In this document: one piece after another, positions 35,908 through 49,400 of the stretch
How the letters are laid out: every line of letters starts with the position of its first letter
Position numbering within the stretch: position 1 is the first letter of the stretch
DNA from: Hippasteria phrygiana
Lineage: Eukaryota; Echinodermata; Asteroidea; Valvatida; Goniasteridae
NCBI GenBank assembly: GCA_037893225.1
Contig: JAZGUH010000208.1
Location: forward strand, 62,001 to 126,000
Reading direction: 5' to 3'
Length of the DNA: 64,000 nt
Made by a program: the position numbers and the translations under genes
The notes under the pieces: generated by a model
Told to the model about the DNA's origin: nothing
The model's database searches: none
Seen by the model: only the letters and a program-made list of their open reading frames with translations

Positions 35908-38243
35908 GCGATGGTCTTAAATTGTTGCGCTGGATCTAAGCTACCCATACGTATAAAAGTTACTGGATTTGGTCAATATCCCATTCAATTATGAATAGGG
36001 AAAGGAGGGGCGTTCATCTGAAAATGTGGCAAACGTTAAACAGTCACAATGCAGTAAACGGGAGAACGCACACAGAGTTCACGGGAAGACATTTGTTGCG
36101 AGGTTTGAATTTTCTCGAAGAGTTCTAACGCTCTGAAGCTGGCGATGGTCTCAAATTGTTGCGCTGGATCTAAGCTACCCATACGTATAAAAGTTACGGG
36201 ATTTGGTCAATATTCCATTCAATTATGAAAAGGGAAAGGAGGGCGTTCATCTGAAAATGTGGCAAACGTTAAGCAGTCACAATGCAGTAAACGGGAGAAC
36301 GCACACAGAGTTCATGGGAAGACATTTGTTGCGAGGTTTGAATTTTCTTAAAGAGTTCTAACGCTCTGAAGCTGGCGATGGTCTCAAATTGTTGCGCTAG
36401 ATCTAAGCTACACATACTTGACCAAAAATTAATGGATTTGGTCAAAATCCCGTTCAATTATGAACAGGGAAAGGAGGGGCGTTCATCTGAAAATTTGGCA
36501 AACGTTAAGCAGCCACAATGCAGTAAACGGGAGAACGCAAACAGAGTTCACTGGAAGAAATTTGTTGCGAAGTTTAAATTTTCTCGAAAAGTTCTAACGC
36601 TGTTAAGCTGGCGATGGTCTCAAATTGTTGCGCTAGATCTAAGCTATCCATACGTGTAAAAGTTACTGGATTTGGTCAATATCCCATTCAATTATGAAAA
36701 GGGAAATGAGGGGCGTTCATCTGAAAATGTGGCAAACGTTAAGCAGCCACAATGCAGTAAACAGGAGAACGCACACAGAGTTCACGGGAAGACATTTGTT
36801 GCGAGGTTTGAATTTTCTTAAAGAGTTCTAACGCTCTGAAGCTGGCGATGGTCTCAAATTGTTGCGCTAGATCTAAGCTACCCATACTTGACCAAAAATT
36901 ACTGGATTTGGTCAATATCCCGTTCAATTATGAACAGGGAAAGGAGGGGCGTTCATCTGAACATTTGGCAAACGTTAAGCAGCCACAATGCAGTAAACGG
37001 GAGAACGCAAACAGAGTTCACGGGAAGAAATTTGTTGCGAGGTTTAAATTTTCTCGAAAAGTTCTAACGCTGTAAAGCTGGCGATGGTCTCAAATTGTTG
37101 CGCTGGATCTAAGCTATCCATACGTGTAAAAGTTACTGGATTTGGTCAATATCCCATTCAATTATGAAAAGGGAAATGAGGGGCGTTCATCTGAAAATGT
37201 GGCAAACGTTAAGCAGCCACAATGCAGTAAACAGGAGAACGCACATGGAGTTCACGGGAAGAAATTTGTTGCGAGGTTTCAATTTTCTCGAAGAGTTCTA
37301 ACGCTGCGGCGATGGTCTCAAATTGTTCGCTAGATCTAAGCTACCCATACGTATGTAAATTACTGGATTTGGTCAATATCCCATTCAATTATGAACAGGG
37401 AAAGGAGGGGCGTTCATCTGAAAATGTGGCAAACGTTAAGCAGTCACAATGCAGTAAACGGAAGAACGCACACAGAGTTCACAGAAGGAAATTTGTTGCG
37501 AGGTTTAAATTTTCTCGAAGAGTTCTAACGCTGTGAAGCTGGCGATGGTCTTAAATTGTTGCGCTGGATCTAAGCTACCCATACGTATAAAAGTTACTGG
37601 ATTTGGTCAATATCCCATTCAATTATGAAAAGGGAAAGGAGGGGCGTTCATCTGAAAATGTGGCAAACGTTAAGCAGTCACAATGCAGTAAACGGAAGAA
37701 CGCACACAGAGTTCACGGGAAGAAATTTGTTGCGAGGTTTGAATTTTCTTGAAGAGTTCTAACGCTGTGAAGCTGGCGATGGTCTCAAATTGTTGCGCTA
37801 TATCTAAGCTACCCACAGGTGTAAAAATGACTGGATTTGGTCAATATACCATTCAATTATGAACAGGGAAAGGAGGGGCGTTCATCTGAAAATTTGGCAA
37901 ACGTTAAGCAGTCACAATGCAGTAAACGGGAGAACGCACAGAGAGTTCATGGGAAAAAATTTGTTGCGAGGTTTGAATTTTCTCGAAGAGTTCTAACGCT
38001 ATGAAGCTGGCGATGGTCTCAAATTGTTGCGCTAGATCTAAGCTACCCATACGTGTGAAAATTACTGGATTTGGTCAATATCCCATTCAATTATGAACAG
38101 GAAAAGGAGGGGCGTTCATCTGAAAATGTGGCAAACGTTAAGCAGTCACAATGCAGTAAACGGAAGAACGCACACAGAGTTCACGGGAAGAAATTTGTTG
38201 CGAGGTTTAAATTTTCTCGAAGAGTGCTAACGCTGTGAAGCTG
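35908..38243 (+). repeat. 2336-bp tandem duplication, copy 2
   Basis: Line-by-line reading shows near identity with copy 1. The difference I noticed is GAGTGCTAACG near 38222 against GAGTTCTAACG in copy 1. Such closeness implies a recent event. Confidence 0.92.
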
Positions 38244-39183
38244 GCGATGGTCTTAAATTGTTGCGCTGGATCTAAGCTACCCATACGTATAAAAGTTACT
38301 GGATTTGGTCAATATCCCATTCAATTATGAAAAGGGAAATGAGGGGCGTTCATCTGAAAATGTGGCAAACATTAAGCAGTCACAATGCAGTAAACGGGAG
38401 AACGCACACAGAGTTCACGGGAAGACATTTGTTGCGAGGTTTGAATTTTCTTAAAGAGTTCTAACGCTCTGAAGCTGGCGATGGTCTCAAATTGTTGCGC
38501 TAGATCTAAGCTACCCATACTTGACCAAAAATTACTGGATTTGGTCAATATCCCGTTCAATTATGAACAGGGAAAGGAGGGGCGTTCATCTGAACATTTG
38601 GCAAACGTTAAGCAGCCACAATGCAGTAAACGGGAGAACGCAAACAGAGTTCACTGGAAGAAATTTGTTGCGAAGTTTAAATTTTCTCGAAAAGTTCTAA
38701 CGCTGTTAAGCTGGCGATGGTCTCAAATTGTTGCGCTAGATCTAAGCTATCCATACGTGTAAAAGTTACTGGATTTGGTCAATATCCCATTCAATTATGA
38801 AAAGGGAAATGAGGGGCGTTCATCTGAAAATGTGGCAAACGTTAAGCAGCCACAATGCAGTAAACAGGAGAACGCACACAGAGTTCACGGGAAGACATTT
38901 GTTGCGAGGTTTGAATTTTCTTAAAGAGTTCTAACGCTCTGAAGCTGGCGATGGTCTCAAATTGTTGCGCTAGATCTAAGCTACCCATACTTGACCAAAA
39001 ATTACTGGATTTGGTCAATATCCCGTTCAATTATGAACAGGGAAAGGAGGGGCGTTCATCTGAACATTTGGCAAACGTTAAGCAGCCACAATGCAGTAAA
39101 CGGGAGAACGCAAACAGAGTTCACGGGAAGAAATTTGTTGCGAGGTTTCAATTTTCTCGAAAAGTTCTAACGCTGTAAAGCTG

Positions 39184-40112
39184 GCGATGGTCTCAAATTG
39201 TTGCGCTGGATCTAAGCTATCCATACGTGTAAAAGTTACTGGATTTGGTCAATATCCCATTCAATTATGAAAAGGGAAATGAGGGGCGTTCATCTGAAAA
39301 TGTGGCAAACGTTAAGCAGCCACAATGCAGTAAACAGGAGAACGCACATGGAGTTCACGGGAAGAAATTTGTTGCGAGGTTTCAATTTTCTCGAAGAGTT
39401 CTAACGCTGCGGCGATGGTCTCAAATTGTTCGCTAGATCTAAGCTACCCATACGTGTGTAAATTACTGGATTTGGTCAATATCCCATTCAATTATGAACA
39501 GGGAAAGGAGGGGCGTTCATCTGAAAATGTGGCAAACGTTAAGCAGTCACAATGCAGTAAACGGAAGAACGCACACAGAGTTCACAGAAGGAAATTTGTT
39601 GCGAGGTTTACATTTTCTCGAAGAGTTCTAACGCTGTGAAGCTGGCGATGGTCTTAAATTGTTGCGCTGGATCTAAGCTACCCATACGTATAAAAGTTAC
39701 TGGATTTGGTCAATATCCCATTCAATTATGAAAAGGGAAAGGAGGGGCGTTCATCTGAAAATGTGGCAAACGTTAAGCAGTCACAATGCAGTAAACGGAA
39801 GAACGCACACAGAGTTCACGGGAAGAAATTTGTTGCGAGGTTTGAATTTTCTTGAAGAGTTCTAACGCTGTGAAGCTGGCGATGGTCTCAAATTGTTGCG
39901 CTATATCTAAGCTACCCACAGGTGTAAAAATGACTGGATTTGGTCAATATACCATTCAATTATGAACAGGGAAAGGAGGGGCGTTCATCTGAAAATTTGG
40001 CAAACGTTAAGCAGTCACAATGCAGTAAACGGGAGAACGCAAACAGAGTTCACGGGAAGAAATTTGTTGCGAGGTTTCAATTTTCTCGAAAAGTTCTAAC
40101 GCTGTAAAGCTG
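39184..40112 (+). repeat. 929-bp tandem duplication, copy 1
   Basis: Four monomers (228, 233, 234, 234). The D1 monomer ending this copy (39879) has a class A type back (GAGAACGCAAACAGAG, TTCTCGAAAAG), so the exchange point lies inside D1. Confidence 0.9.
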
Positions 40113-41041
40113 GCGATGGTCTCAAATTGTTGCGCTGGATCTAAGCTATCCATACGTGTAAAAGTTACTGGATTTGGTCAATATCCCATTCAATTATGAA
40201 AAGGGAAATGAGGGGCGTTCATCTGAAAATGTGGCAAACGTTAAGCAGCCACAATGCAGTAAACAGGAGAACGCACATGGAGTTCACGGGAAGAAATTTG
40301 TTGCGAGGTTTCAATTTTCTCGAAGAGTTCTAACGCTGCGGCGATGGTCTCAAATTGTTCGCTAGATCTAAGCTACCCATACGTGTGTAAATTACTGGAT
40401 TTGGTCAATATCCCATTCAATTATGAACAGGGAAAGGAGGGGCGTTCATCTGAAAATGTGGCAAACGTTAAGCAGTCACAATGCAGTAAACGGAAGAACG
40501 CACACAGAGTTCACAGAAGGAAATTTGTTGCGAGGTTTAAATTTTCTCGAAGAGTTCTAACGCTGTGAAGCTGGCGATGGTCTTAAATTGTTGCGCTGGA
40601 TCTAAGCTACCCATACGTATAAAAGTTACTGGATTTGGTCAATATCCCATTCAATTATGAAAAGGGAAAGGAGGGGCGTTCATCTGAAAATGTGGCAAAC
40701 GTTAAGCAGTCACAATGCAGTAAACGGAAGAACGCACACAGAGTTCACGGGAAGAAATTTGTTGCGAGGTTTGAATTTTCTTGAAGAGTTCTAACGCTGT
40801 GAAGCTGGCGATGGTCTCAAATTGTTGCGCTATATCTAAGCTACCCACAGGTGTAAAAATGACTGGATTTGGTCAATATACCATTCAATTATGAACAGGG
40901 AAAGGAGGGGCGTTCATCTGAAAATGTGGCAAACGTTAAGCAGTCACAATGCAGTAAACCGAAGAACGCACACAGAGTTCACGGGAAGAAATTTGTTGCG
41001 AGGTTTAAATTTTCTCGAAGAGTTCTAACGCTGTGAAGCTG
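40113..41041 (+). repeat. 929-bp tandem duplication, copy 2
   Basis: Same four-monomer order as 39184-40112 at an offset of 929 bp. It ends in a D1 monomer (40808) with a different back half that includes AAACCGAAGAACG, the marker of the following 12-mer. Confidence 0.9.
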
Positions 41042-41275
41042 GCGATGGTCTTAAATTGTTGCGCTGGATCTAAGCTACCCATACGTATAAAAGTTACTGG
41101 ATTTGGTCAATATCCCATTCAATTATGAAAAGGGAAAGGAGGGGCGTTCATCTGAAAATGTGGCAAACATTAAGCAGTCACAATGCAGTAAACGGGAGAA
41201 CGCACACAGAGTTCACGGGAAGACATTTGTTGCGAGGTTTGAATTTTCTTAAAGAGTTCTAACGCTCTGAAGCTG
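41042..41275 (+). repeat. Single X monomer leading into the 12-mer
   Basis: A class X monomer with AACATTAAGCAG and GACATTTG, matching the X monomers at 43854 and 47835, which also precede a class A. Confidence 0.88.
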
Positions 41276-44087
41276 GCGATGGTCTCAAATTGTTGCGCTA
41301 GATCTAAGCTACCCATACTTGACCAAAAATTACTGGATTTGGTCAATATCCCGTTCAATTATGAACAGGGAAAGGAGGGGCGTTCATCTGAACATTTGGC
41401 AAACGTTAAGCAGCCACAATGCAGTAAACGGGGGAACGCAAACAGAGTTCACGGGAAGAAATTTGTTGCGAGGTTTAAATTTTCTCGAAAAGTTCTAACG
41501 CTGTAAAGCTGGCGATGGTCTCAAATTGTTGCGCTAGATCTAAGCTATCCATACGTATAAAAGTTACTGGATTTGGTCAATATCCCATTCAATTATGAAA
41601 AGGGAAATGAGGGGCGTTCATCTGAAAATGTGGCAAACGTTAAGCAGTCACAATGCAGTAAACGGAAGAACGCACACAGAGTTCACGGGAAGAAATTTGT
41701 TGCGAGGTTTGAATTTTCTCGAAGAGTTCTAACGCTGTGAAGCTGGCGATGGTCTTAAATTGTTGCGCTGGATCTAAGCTACCCATACGTATAAAAGTTA
41801 CTGGATTTGGTCAATATTCCATTCAATTATGAAAAGGGAAAGGAGGGCGTTCATCTGAAAATGTGGCAAACGTTAAGCAGTCACAATGCAGTAAACGGGA
41901 GAACGCACACAGAGTTCACGGGAAGACATTTGTTGCGAGGTTTGAATTTTCTTAAAGAGTTCTAACGCTCTGAAGCTGGCGATGGTCTCAAATTGTTGCG
42001 CTAGATCTAAGCTACCCATACTTGACAAAAAATTACTGGATTTGGTCAATATCCCGTTCAATTATGAACAGGGAAAGGAGGGGCGTTCATCTGAAAATGT
42101 GGCAAACGTTAAGCAGCCACAATACAGTAAACGGGGGAACGCAAACAGAGTTCACGGGAAGAAATTTGTTGCGAGGTTTAAATTTTCTCGAAAAGTTATA
42201 ACGCTGTAAAGCTGGCGATGGTCTGAAATTGTTGCGCTAGATCTAAGCTATCCATACGTGTAAAAGTTACTGGATTTGGTCAATATCCCATTCAATTATG
42301 AAAAGGGAAATGAGGGGCGTTCATCTGAAAATGTGGCAAACGTTAAGCAGCCACAATGCAGTAAACAGGAGAACGCACACAGAGTTCACGGGAAGACATT
42401 TGTTGCGAGGTTTGAATTTTCTTGAAGAGTTCTAACGCTCTGAAGCTGGCGATAGTCTCAAATTGTTGCGCTTGATCTAAGCTACCCATACGTGTGAAAA
42501 TTACTGGATTTGGTCAATATCCCGTTCAATTATGAACAGGGAAAGGAGGGGCGTTCATCTGAACATTTGGCAAACGTTAAGCAGCCACAATGCAGTAAAC
42601 GGGGGAACGCAAACAGAGTTCACGGGAAGAAATTTGTTGCGAGGTTTAAATTTTCTCGAAAAGTTCTAACGCTGTAAAGCTGGCGATGGTCTCAAATTGT
42701 TGCGCTAGATCTAAGCTATCCATACGTATAAAAGTTACTGGATTTGGTCAATATCCCATTCAATTATGAAAAGGGAAATGAGGGGCGTTCATCTGAAAAT
42801 GTGGCAAACGTTAAGCAGTCACAATGCAGTAAACGGAAGAACGCACACAGAGTTCACGGGAAGAAATTTGTTGCGAGGTTTGAATTTTCTCGAAGAGTTC
42901 TAACGCTGTGAAGCTGGCGATGGTCTTAAATTGTTGCGCTGGATCTAAGCTACCCATACGTATAAAAGTTACTGGATTTGGTCAATATTCCATTCAATTA
43001 TGAAAAGGGAAAGGAGGGCGTTCATCTGAAAATGTGGCAAACGTTAAGCAGTCACAATGCAGTAAACGGGAGAACGCACACAGAGTTCACGGGAAGACAT
43101 TTGTTGCGAGGTTTGAATTTTCTTAAAGAGTTCTAACGCTCTGAAGCTGGCGATGGTCTCAAATTGTTGCGCTAGATCTAAGCTACCCATACTTGACAAA
43201 AAATTACTGGATTTGGTCAATATCCCGTTCAATTATGAACAGGGAAAGGAGGGGCGTTCATCTGAAAATTTGGCAAACGTTAAGCAGCCACAATACAGTA
43301 AACGGGAGAACGCAAACAGAGTTCACGGGAAGAAATTTGTTGCAAGGTTTAAATTTTCTCGAAAAGTTATAACGCTGTAAAGCTGGCGATGGTCTGAAAT
43401 TGTTGCGCTAGATCTAAGCTATCCATACGTGTAAACGTTACTGGATTTGGTCAATATCCCATTCAATTATGAAAAGGGAAATGAGGGGCGTTCATCTGAA
43501 AATGTGGCAAACGTTAAGCAGCCACTATGCAGTAAACAGGAGAACGCACACAGAGTTCACGGGAAGACATTTGTTGCGAGGTTTGAATTTTCTTGAAGAG
43601 TTCTAACGCTCTGAAGCTGGCGATAGTCTCAAATTGTTGCGCTAGATCTAAGCTACCCATACGTGTGAAAATTACTGGATTTGGTCAATATCCCGTTCAA
43701 TTATGAACAGGGAAAGGAGGGGCGTTCATCTGAAAATGTGGCAAACGTTAAGCAGTCACAATGCAGTAAACCGAAGAACGCACACAGAGTTCACGGGAAG
43801 AAATTTGTTGCGAGGTTTAAATTTTCTCGAAGAGTTCTAACGCTGTGAAGCTGGCGATGGTCTTAAATTGTTGCGCTGGATCTAAGCTACCCATACGTAT
43901 AAAAGTTACTGGATTTGGTCAATATCCCATTCAATTATGAAAAGGGAAAGGAGGGGCGTTCATCTGAAAATGTGGCAAACATTAAGCAGTCACAATGCAG
44001 TAAACGGGAGAACGCACACAGAGTTCACGGGAAGACATTTGTTGCGAGGTTTGAATTTTCTTAAAGAGTTCTAACGCTCTGAAGCTG
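41276..44087 (+). repeat. 2812-bp 12-mer HOR, copy 1
   Basis: Monomer lengths 236, 234, 233, 236, 234, 234, 234, 233, 236, 234, 234, 234. Markers repeated at +2812: AAACCGAAGAACG (40957 and 43769), AAACGGGGGAACG, CAATACAGTAAAC and GCGCTTGATC. Within the unit there is a half-repeat: B, C, TTGACAAAAA-type A and the GTCTGAAATTG monomer occur twice, 1171 bp apart (41979 and 43150). Confidence 0.92.
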
Positions 44088-46431
44088 GCGATGGTCTCAA
44101 ATTGTTGCGCTAGATCTAAGCTACCCATACTTGACCAAAAATTACTGGATTTGGTCAATATCCCGTTCAATTATGAACAGGGAAAGGAGGGGCGTTCATC
44201 TGAACATTTGGCAAACGTTAAGCAGCCACAATGCAGTAAACGGGGGAACGCAAACAGAGTTCACGGGAAGAAATTTGTTGCGAGGTTTAAATTTTCTCGA
44301 AAAGTTCTAACGCTGTAAAGCTGGCGATGGTCTCAAATTGTTGCGCTAGATCTAAGCTATCCATACGTATAAAAGTTACTGGATTTGGTCAATATCCCAT
44401 TCAATTATGAAAAGGGAAATGAGGGGCGTTCATCTGAAAATGTGGCAAACGTTAAGCAGTCACAATGCAGTAAACGGAAGAACGCACACAGAGTTCACGG
44501 GAAGAAATTTGTTGCGAGGTTTGAATTTTCTCGAAGAGTTCTAACGCTGTGAAGCTGGCGATGGTCTTAAATTGTTGCGCTGGATCTAAGCTACCCATAC
44601 GTATAAAAGTTACTGGATTTGGTCAATATTCCATTCAATTATGAAAAGGGAAAGGAGGGCGTTCATCTGAAAATGTGGCAAACGTTAAGCAGTCACAATG
44701 CAGTAAACGGGAGAACGCACACAGAGTTCACGGGAAGACATTTGTTGCGAGGTTTGAATTTTCTTAAAGAGTTCTAACGCTCTGAAGCTGGCGATGGTCT
44801 CAAATTGTTGCGCTAGATCTAAGCTACCCATACTTGACAAAAAATTACTGGATTTGGTCAATATCCCGTTCAATTATGAACAGGGAAAGGAGGGGCGTTC
44901 ATCTGAAAATGTGGCAAACGTTAAGCAGCCACAATACAGTAAACGGGGGAACGCAAACAGAGTTCACGGGAAGAAATTTGTTGCGAGGTTTAAATTTTCT
45001 CGAAAAGTTATAACGCTGTAAAGCTGGCGATGGTCTGAAATTGTTGCGCTAGATCTAAGCTATCCATACGTGTAAAAGTTACTGGATTTGGTCAATATCC
45101 CATTCAATTATGAAAAGGGAAATGAGGGGCGTTCATCTGAAAATGTGGCAAACGTTAAGCAGCCACAATGCAGTAAACAGGAGAACGCACACAGAGTTCA
45201 CGGGAAGACATTTGTTGCGAGGTTTGAATTTTCTTGAAGAGTTCTAACGCTCTGAAGCTGGCGATAGTCTCAAATTGTTGCGCTTGATCTAAGCTACCCA
45301 TACGTGTGAAAATTACTGGATTTGGTCAATATCCCGTTCAATTATGAACAGGGAAAGGAGGGGCGTTCATCTGAACATTTGGCAAACGTTAAGCAGCCAC
45401 AATGCAGTAAACGGGGGAACGCAAACAGAGTTCACGGGAAGAAATTTGTTGCGAGGTTTAAATTTTCTCGAAAAGTTCTAACGCTGTAAAGCTGGCGATG
45501 GTCTCAAATTGTTGCGCTAGATCTAAGCTATCCATACGTATAAAAGTTACTGGATTTGGTCAATATCCCATTCAATTATGAAAAGGGAAATGAGGGGCGT
45601 TCATCTGAAAATGTGGCAAACGTTAAGCAGTCACAATGCAGTAAACGGAAGAACGCACACAGAGTTCACGGGAAGAAATTTGTTGCGAGGTTTGAATTTT
45701 CTCGAAGAGTTCTAACGCTGTGAAGCTGGCGATGGTCTTAAATTGTTGCGCTGGATCTAAGCTACCCATACGTATAAAAGTTACTGGATTTGGTCAATAT
45801 TCCATTCAATTATGAAAAGGGAAAGGAGGGCGTTCATCTGAAAATGTGGCAAACGTTAAGCAGTCACAATGCAGTAAACGGGAGAACGCACACAGAGTTC
45901 ACGGGAAGACATTTGTTGCGAGGTTTGAATTTTCTTAAAGAGTTCTAACGCTCTGAAGCTGGCGATGGTCTCAAATTGTTGCGCTAGATCTAAGCTACCC
46001 ATACTTGACAAAAAATTACTGGATTTGGTCAATATCCCGTTCAATTATGAACAGGGAAAGGAGGGGCGTTCATCTGAAAATTTGGCAAACGTTAAGCAGC
46101 CACAATACAGTAAACGGGAGAACGCAAACAGAGTTCACGGGAAGAAATTTGTTGCAAGGTTTAAATTTTCTCGAAAAGTTATAACGCTGTAAAGCTGGCG
46201 ATGGTCTGAAATTGTTGCGCTAGATCTAAGCTATCCATACGTGTAAACGTTACTGGATTTGGTCAATATCCCATTCAATTATGAAAAGGGAAATGAGGGG
46301 CGTTCATCTGAAAATGTGGCAAACGTTAAGCAGCCACTATGCAGTAAACAGGAGAACGCACACAGAGTTCACGGGAAGACATTTGTTGCGAGGTTTGAAT
46401 TTTCTTGAAGAGTTCTAACGCTCTGAAGCTG
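44088..46431 (+). repeat. 2812-bp 12-mer HOR, copy 2 (10 monomers before divergence)
   Basis: Monomers start at 44088, 44324, 44558, 44791, 45027, 45261, 45495, 45729, 45962 and 46198, matching copy 1 in order. Identity ends inside the monomer at 46432, which has GAACATTTGG where copy 1 (43620) has GAAAATGTGG. Confidence 0.92.
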
Positions 46432-49400
46432 GCGATAGTCTCAAATTGTTGCGCTAGATCTAAGCTACCCATACGTGTGAAAATTACTGGATTTGGTCAA
46501 TATCCCGTTCAATTATGAACAGGGAAAGGAGGGGCGTTCATCTGAACATTTGGCAAACGTTAAGCAGCCACAATGCAGTAAACGGGAGAACGCAAACAGA
46601 GTTCACGGGAAGAAATTTGTTGCGAGGTTTAAATTTTCTCGAAAAGTTCTAACGCTGTAAAGCTGGCGATGGTCTCAAATTGTTGCGCTAGATCTAAGCT
46701 ATCCATACGTATAAAAGTTACTGGATTTGGTCAATATCCCATTCAATTATGAAAAGGGAAATGAGGGGCGTTCATCTGAAAATGTGGCAAACGTTAAGCA
46801 GTCACAATGCAGTAAACGGAAGAACGCACACAGAGTTCACGGGAAGAAATTTGTTGCGAGGTTTGAATTTTCTCGAAGAGTTCTAACGCTGTGAAGCTGG
46901 CGATGGTCTCAAATTGTTGCGCTGGATCTAAGCTACCCATACGTATAAAAGTTACTGGATTTGGTCAATATTCCATTCAATTATGAACAGGGAAAGGAGG
47001 GCGTTCATCTGAAAATGTGGCAAACGTTAAGCAGTCACAATGTAGTAAACGGGAGAACGCACACAGAGTTCACCGGAAGAAATTTGTTGCGAGGTTTAAA
47101 TTTTCTCGAAGAGTTCTAACGCTGTGAAGCTGGCGATGGTCTTAAATTGTTGCGCTGGATCTAAGCTACCCATACGTATAAAAGTTACTGGATTTGGTCA
47201 ATATCCCATTCAATTATGAAAAGGGAAAAGAGGGGCGTTCATCTGAAAATGTGGCAAACGTTAAGCAGTCACAATGCAGTAAACGGAAGAACGCACTCAG
47301 AGTTCACGGGAAGAAATTTGTTGCGAGGTTTGAATTTTCTTGAAGAGTTCTAACGCTGTGAAGCTGGCGATGGTCTCAAATTGTTGCGCTATATCTAAGC
47401 TACCCACAGGTGTAAAAATGACTGGATTTGGTCAATATACCATTCAATTATGAACAGGGAAAGGAGGGGCGTTCATCTGAAAATTTGGCAAACGTTAAGC
47501 AGCCACAATGCAGTAAACGGGAGAACGCACAGAGAGTTCATGGGAAAAAATTTGTTGCGAGGTTTGAATTTTCTCGAAGAGTTCTAACGCTATGAAGCTG
47601 GCGATGGTCTCAAATTGTTGCGCTAGATCTAAGCTACCCATACGTGTGAAAATTACTGGATTTGGTCAATATCCCATTCAATTATGAACAGGAAAAGGAG
47701 GGGCGTTCATCTGAAAATGTGGCAAACGTTAAGCAGTCACAATGCAGTAAACGGAAGAACGCACACAGAGTTCACGGGAAGAAATTTGTTGCGAGGTTTG
47801 AATTTTCTCGAAGAGTTCTAACGCTGTGAAGCTGGCGATGGTCTTAAATTGTTGCGCTGGATCTAAGTTACCCATACGTATAAAAGTTACTGGATTTGGT
47901 CAATATCCCATTCAATTATGAAAAGGGAAAGGAGGGGCGTTCATCTGAAAATGTGGCAAACATTAAGCAGTCACAATGCAGTAAACGGGAGAACGCACAC
48001 AGAGTTCACGGGAAGACATTTGTTGCGAGGTTTGAATTTTCTTAAAGAGTTCTAACGCTCTGAAGCTGGCGATGGTCTCAAATTGTTGCGCTAGATCTAA
48101 GCTACCCATACTTGACCAAAAATTACTGGATTTGGTCAATATCCCGTTCAATTATGAACAGGGAAAGGAGGGGCGTTCATCTGAACATTTGGCAAACGTT
48201 AAGCAGCCACAATGCAGTAAACGGGAGAACGCAAACAGAGTTCACGGGAAGAAATTTGTTGCGAGGTTTAAATTTTCTCGAAAAGTTCTAACGCTGTAAA
48301 GCTGGCGATGGTCTCAAATTGTTGCGCTAGATCTAAGCTATCCATACGTATAAAAGTTACTGGATTTGGTCAATATCCCATTCAATTATGAAAAGGGAAA
48401 TGAGGGGCGTTCATCTGAAAATGTGGCAAACGTTAAGCAGTCACAATGCAGTAAACGGAAGAACGCACACAGAGTTCACGGGAAGAAATTTGTTGCGAGG
48501 TTTGAATTTTCTTGAAGAGTTCTAACGCTGTGAAGCTGGCGATGGTCTTAAATTGTTGCGCTGGATCTAAGCTACCCATACGTATAAAAGTTACTGGATT
48601 TGGTCAATATTCCGTTCAATTATGAAAAGGGAAAGGAGGGCGTTCATCTGAAAAGTGGCAAACGTTAAGCAGTCACAATGCAGTAAACGGGAGAACGCAC
48701 ACAGAGTTCACGGGAAGACATTTGTTGCGAGGTTTGAATTTTCTTAAAGAGTTCTAACACTCTGAAGCTGGCGATGGTCTCAAATTGTTGCGCTAGATCT
48801 AAGCTACCCATACTTGACAAAAAATTACTGGATTTGGTCAATATCCCGTTCAATTATGAACAGGGAAAGGAGGGGCGTTCATCTGAAAATTTGGCAAACG
48901 TTAAGCAGCCACAATACAGTAAACGGGAGAACGCAAACAGAGTTCACGGGAAGAAATTTGTTGCGAGGTTTAAATTTTCTCGAAAAGTTATAACGCTGTA
49001 AAGCTGGCGATGGTCTGAAATTGTTGCGCTAGATCTAAGCTATCCATACGTGTAAACGTTACTGGATTTGGTCAATATCCCATTCAATTATGAAAAGGGA
49101 AATGAGGGGCGTTCATCTGAAAATGTGGCAAACGTTAAGCAGCCACTATGCAGTAAACAGGAGAACGCACACAGAGTTCACGGGAAGACATTTGTTGCGA
49201 GGTTTGAATTTTCTTGAAGAGTTCTAACGCTCTGAAGCTGGATATAGTCTCAAATTGTTGCGCTAGATCTAAGCTACCCATACGTGTGAAAATTACTGGA
49301 TTTGGTCAATATCCCGTTCAATTATGAACAGGGAAAGGAGGGGCGTTCATCTGAACATTTGGCAAACGTTAAGCAGCCACAATGCAGTAAACGGGAGAAC

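Larger units (their letters stand above)
38244..41041 (+). repeat. Third, rearranged copy of the 34-38 kb HOR (12 monomers)
   Basis: Order X A B A 228 233 X D1 228 233 X D1. It begins like the 2336-bp unit, but D2 is lost and the block 228-233-X-D1 is doubled. The A monomers at 38478 and 38948 lack the TTAATGG variant of the earlier copies. Confidence 0.9.
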
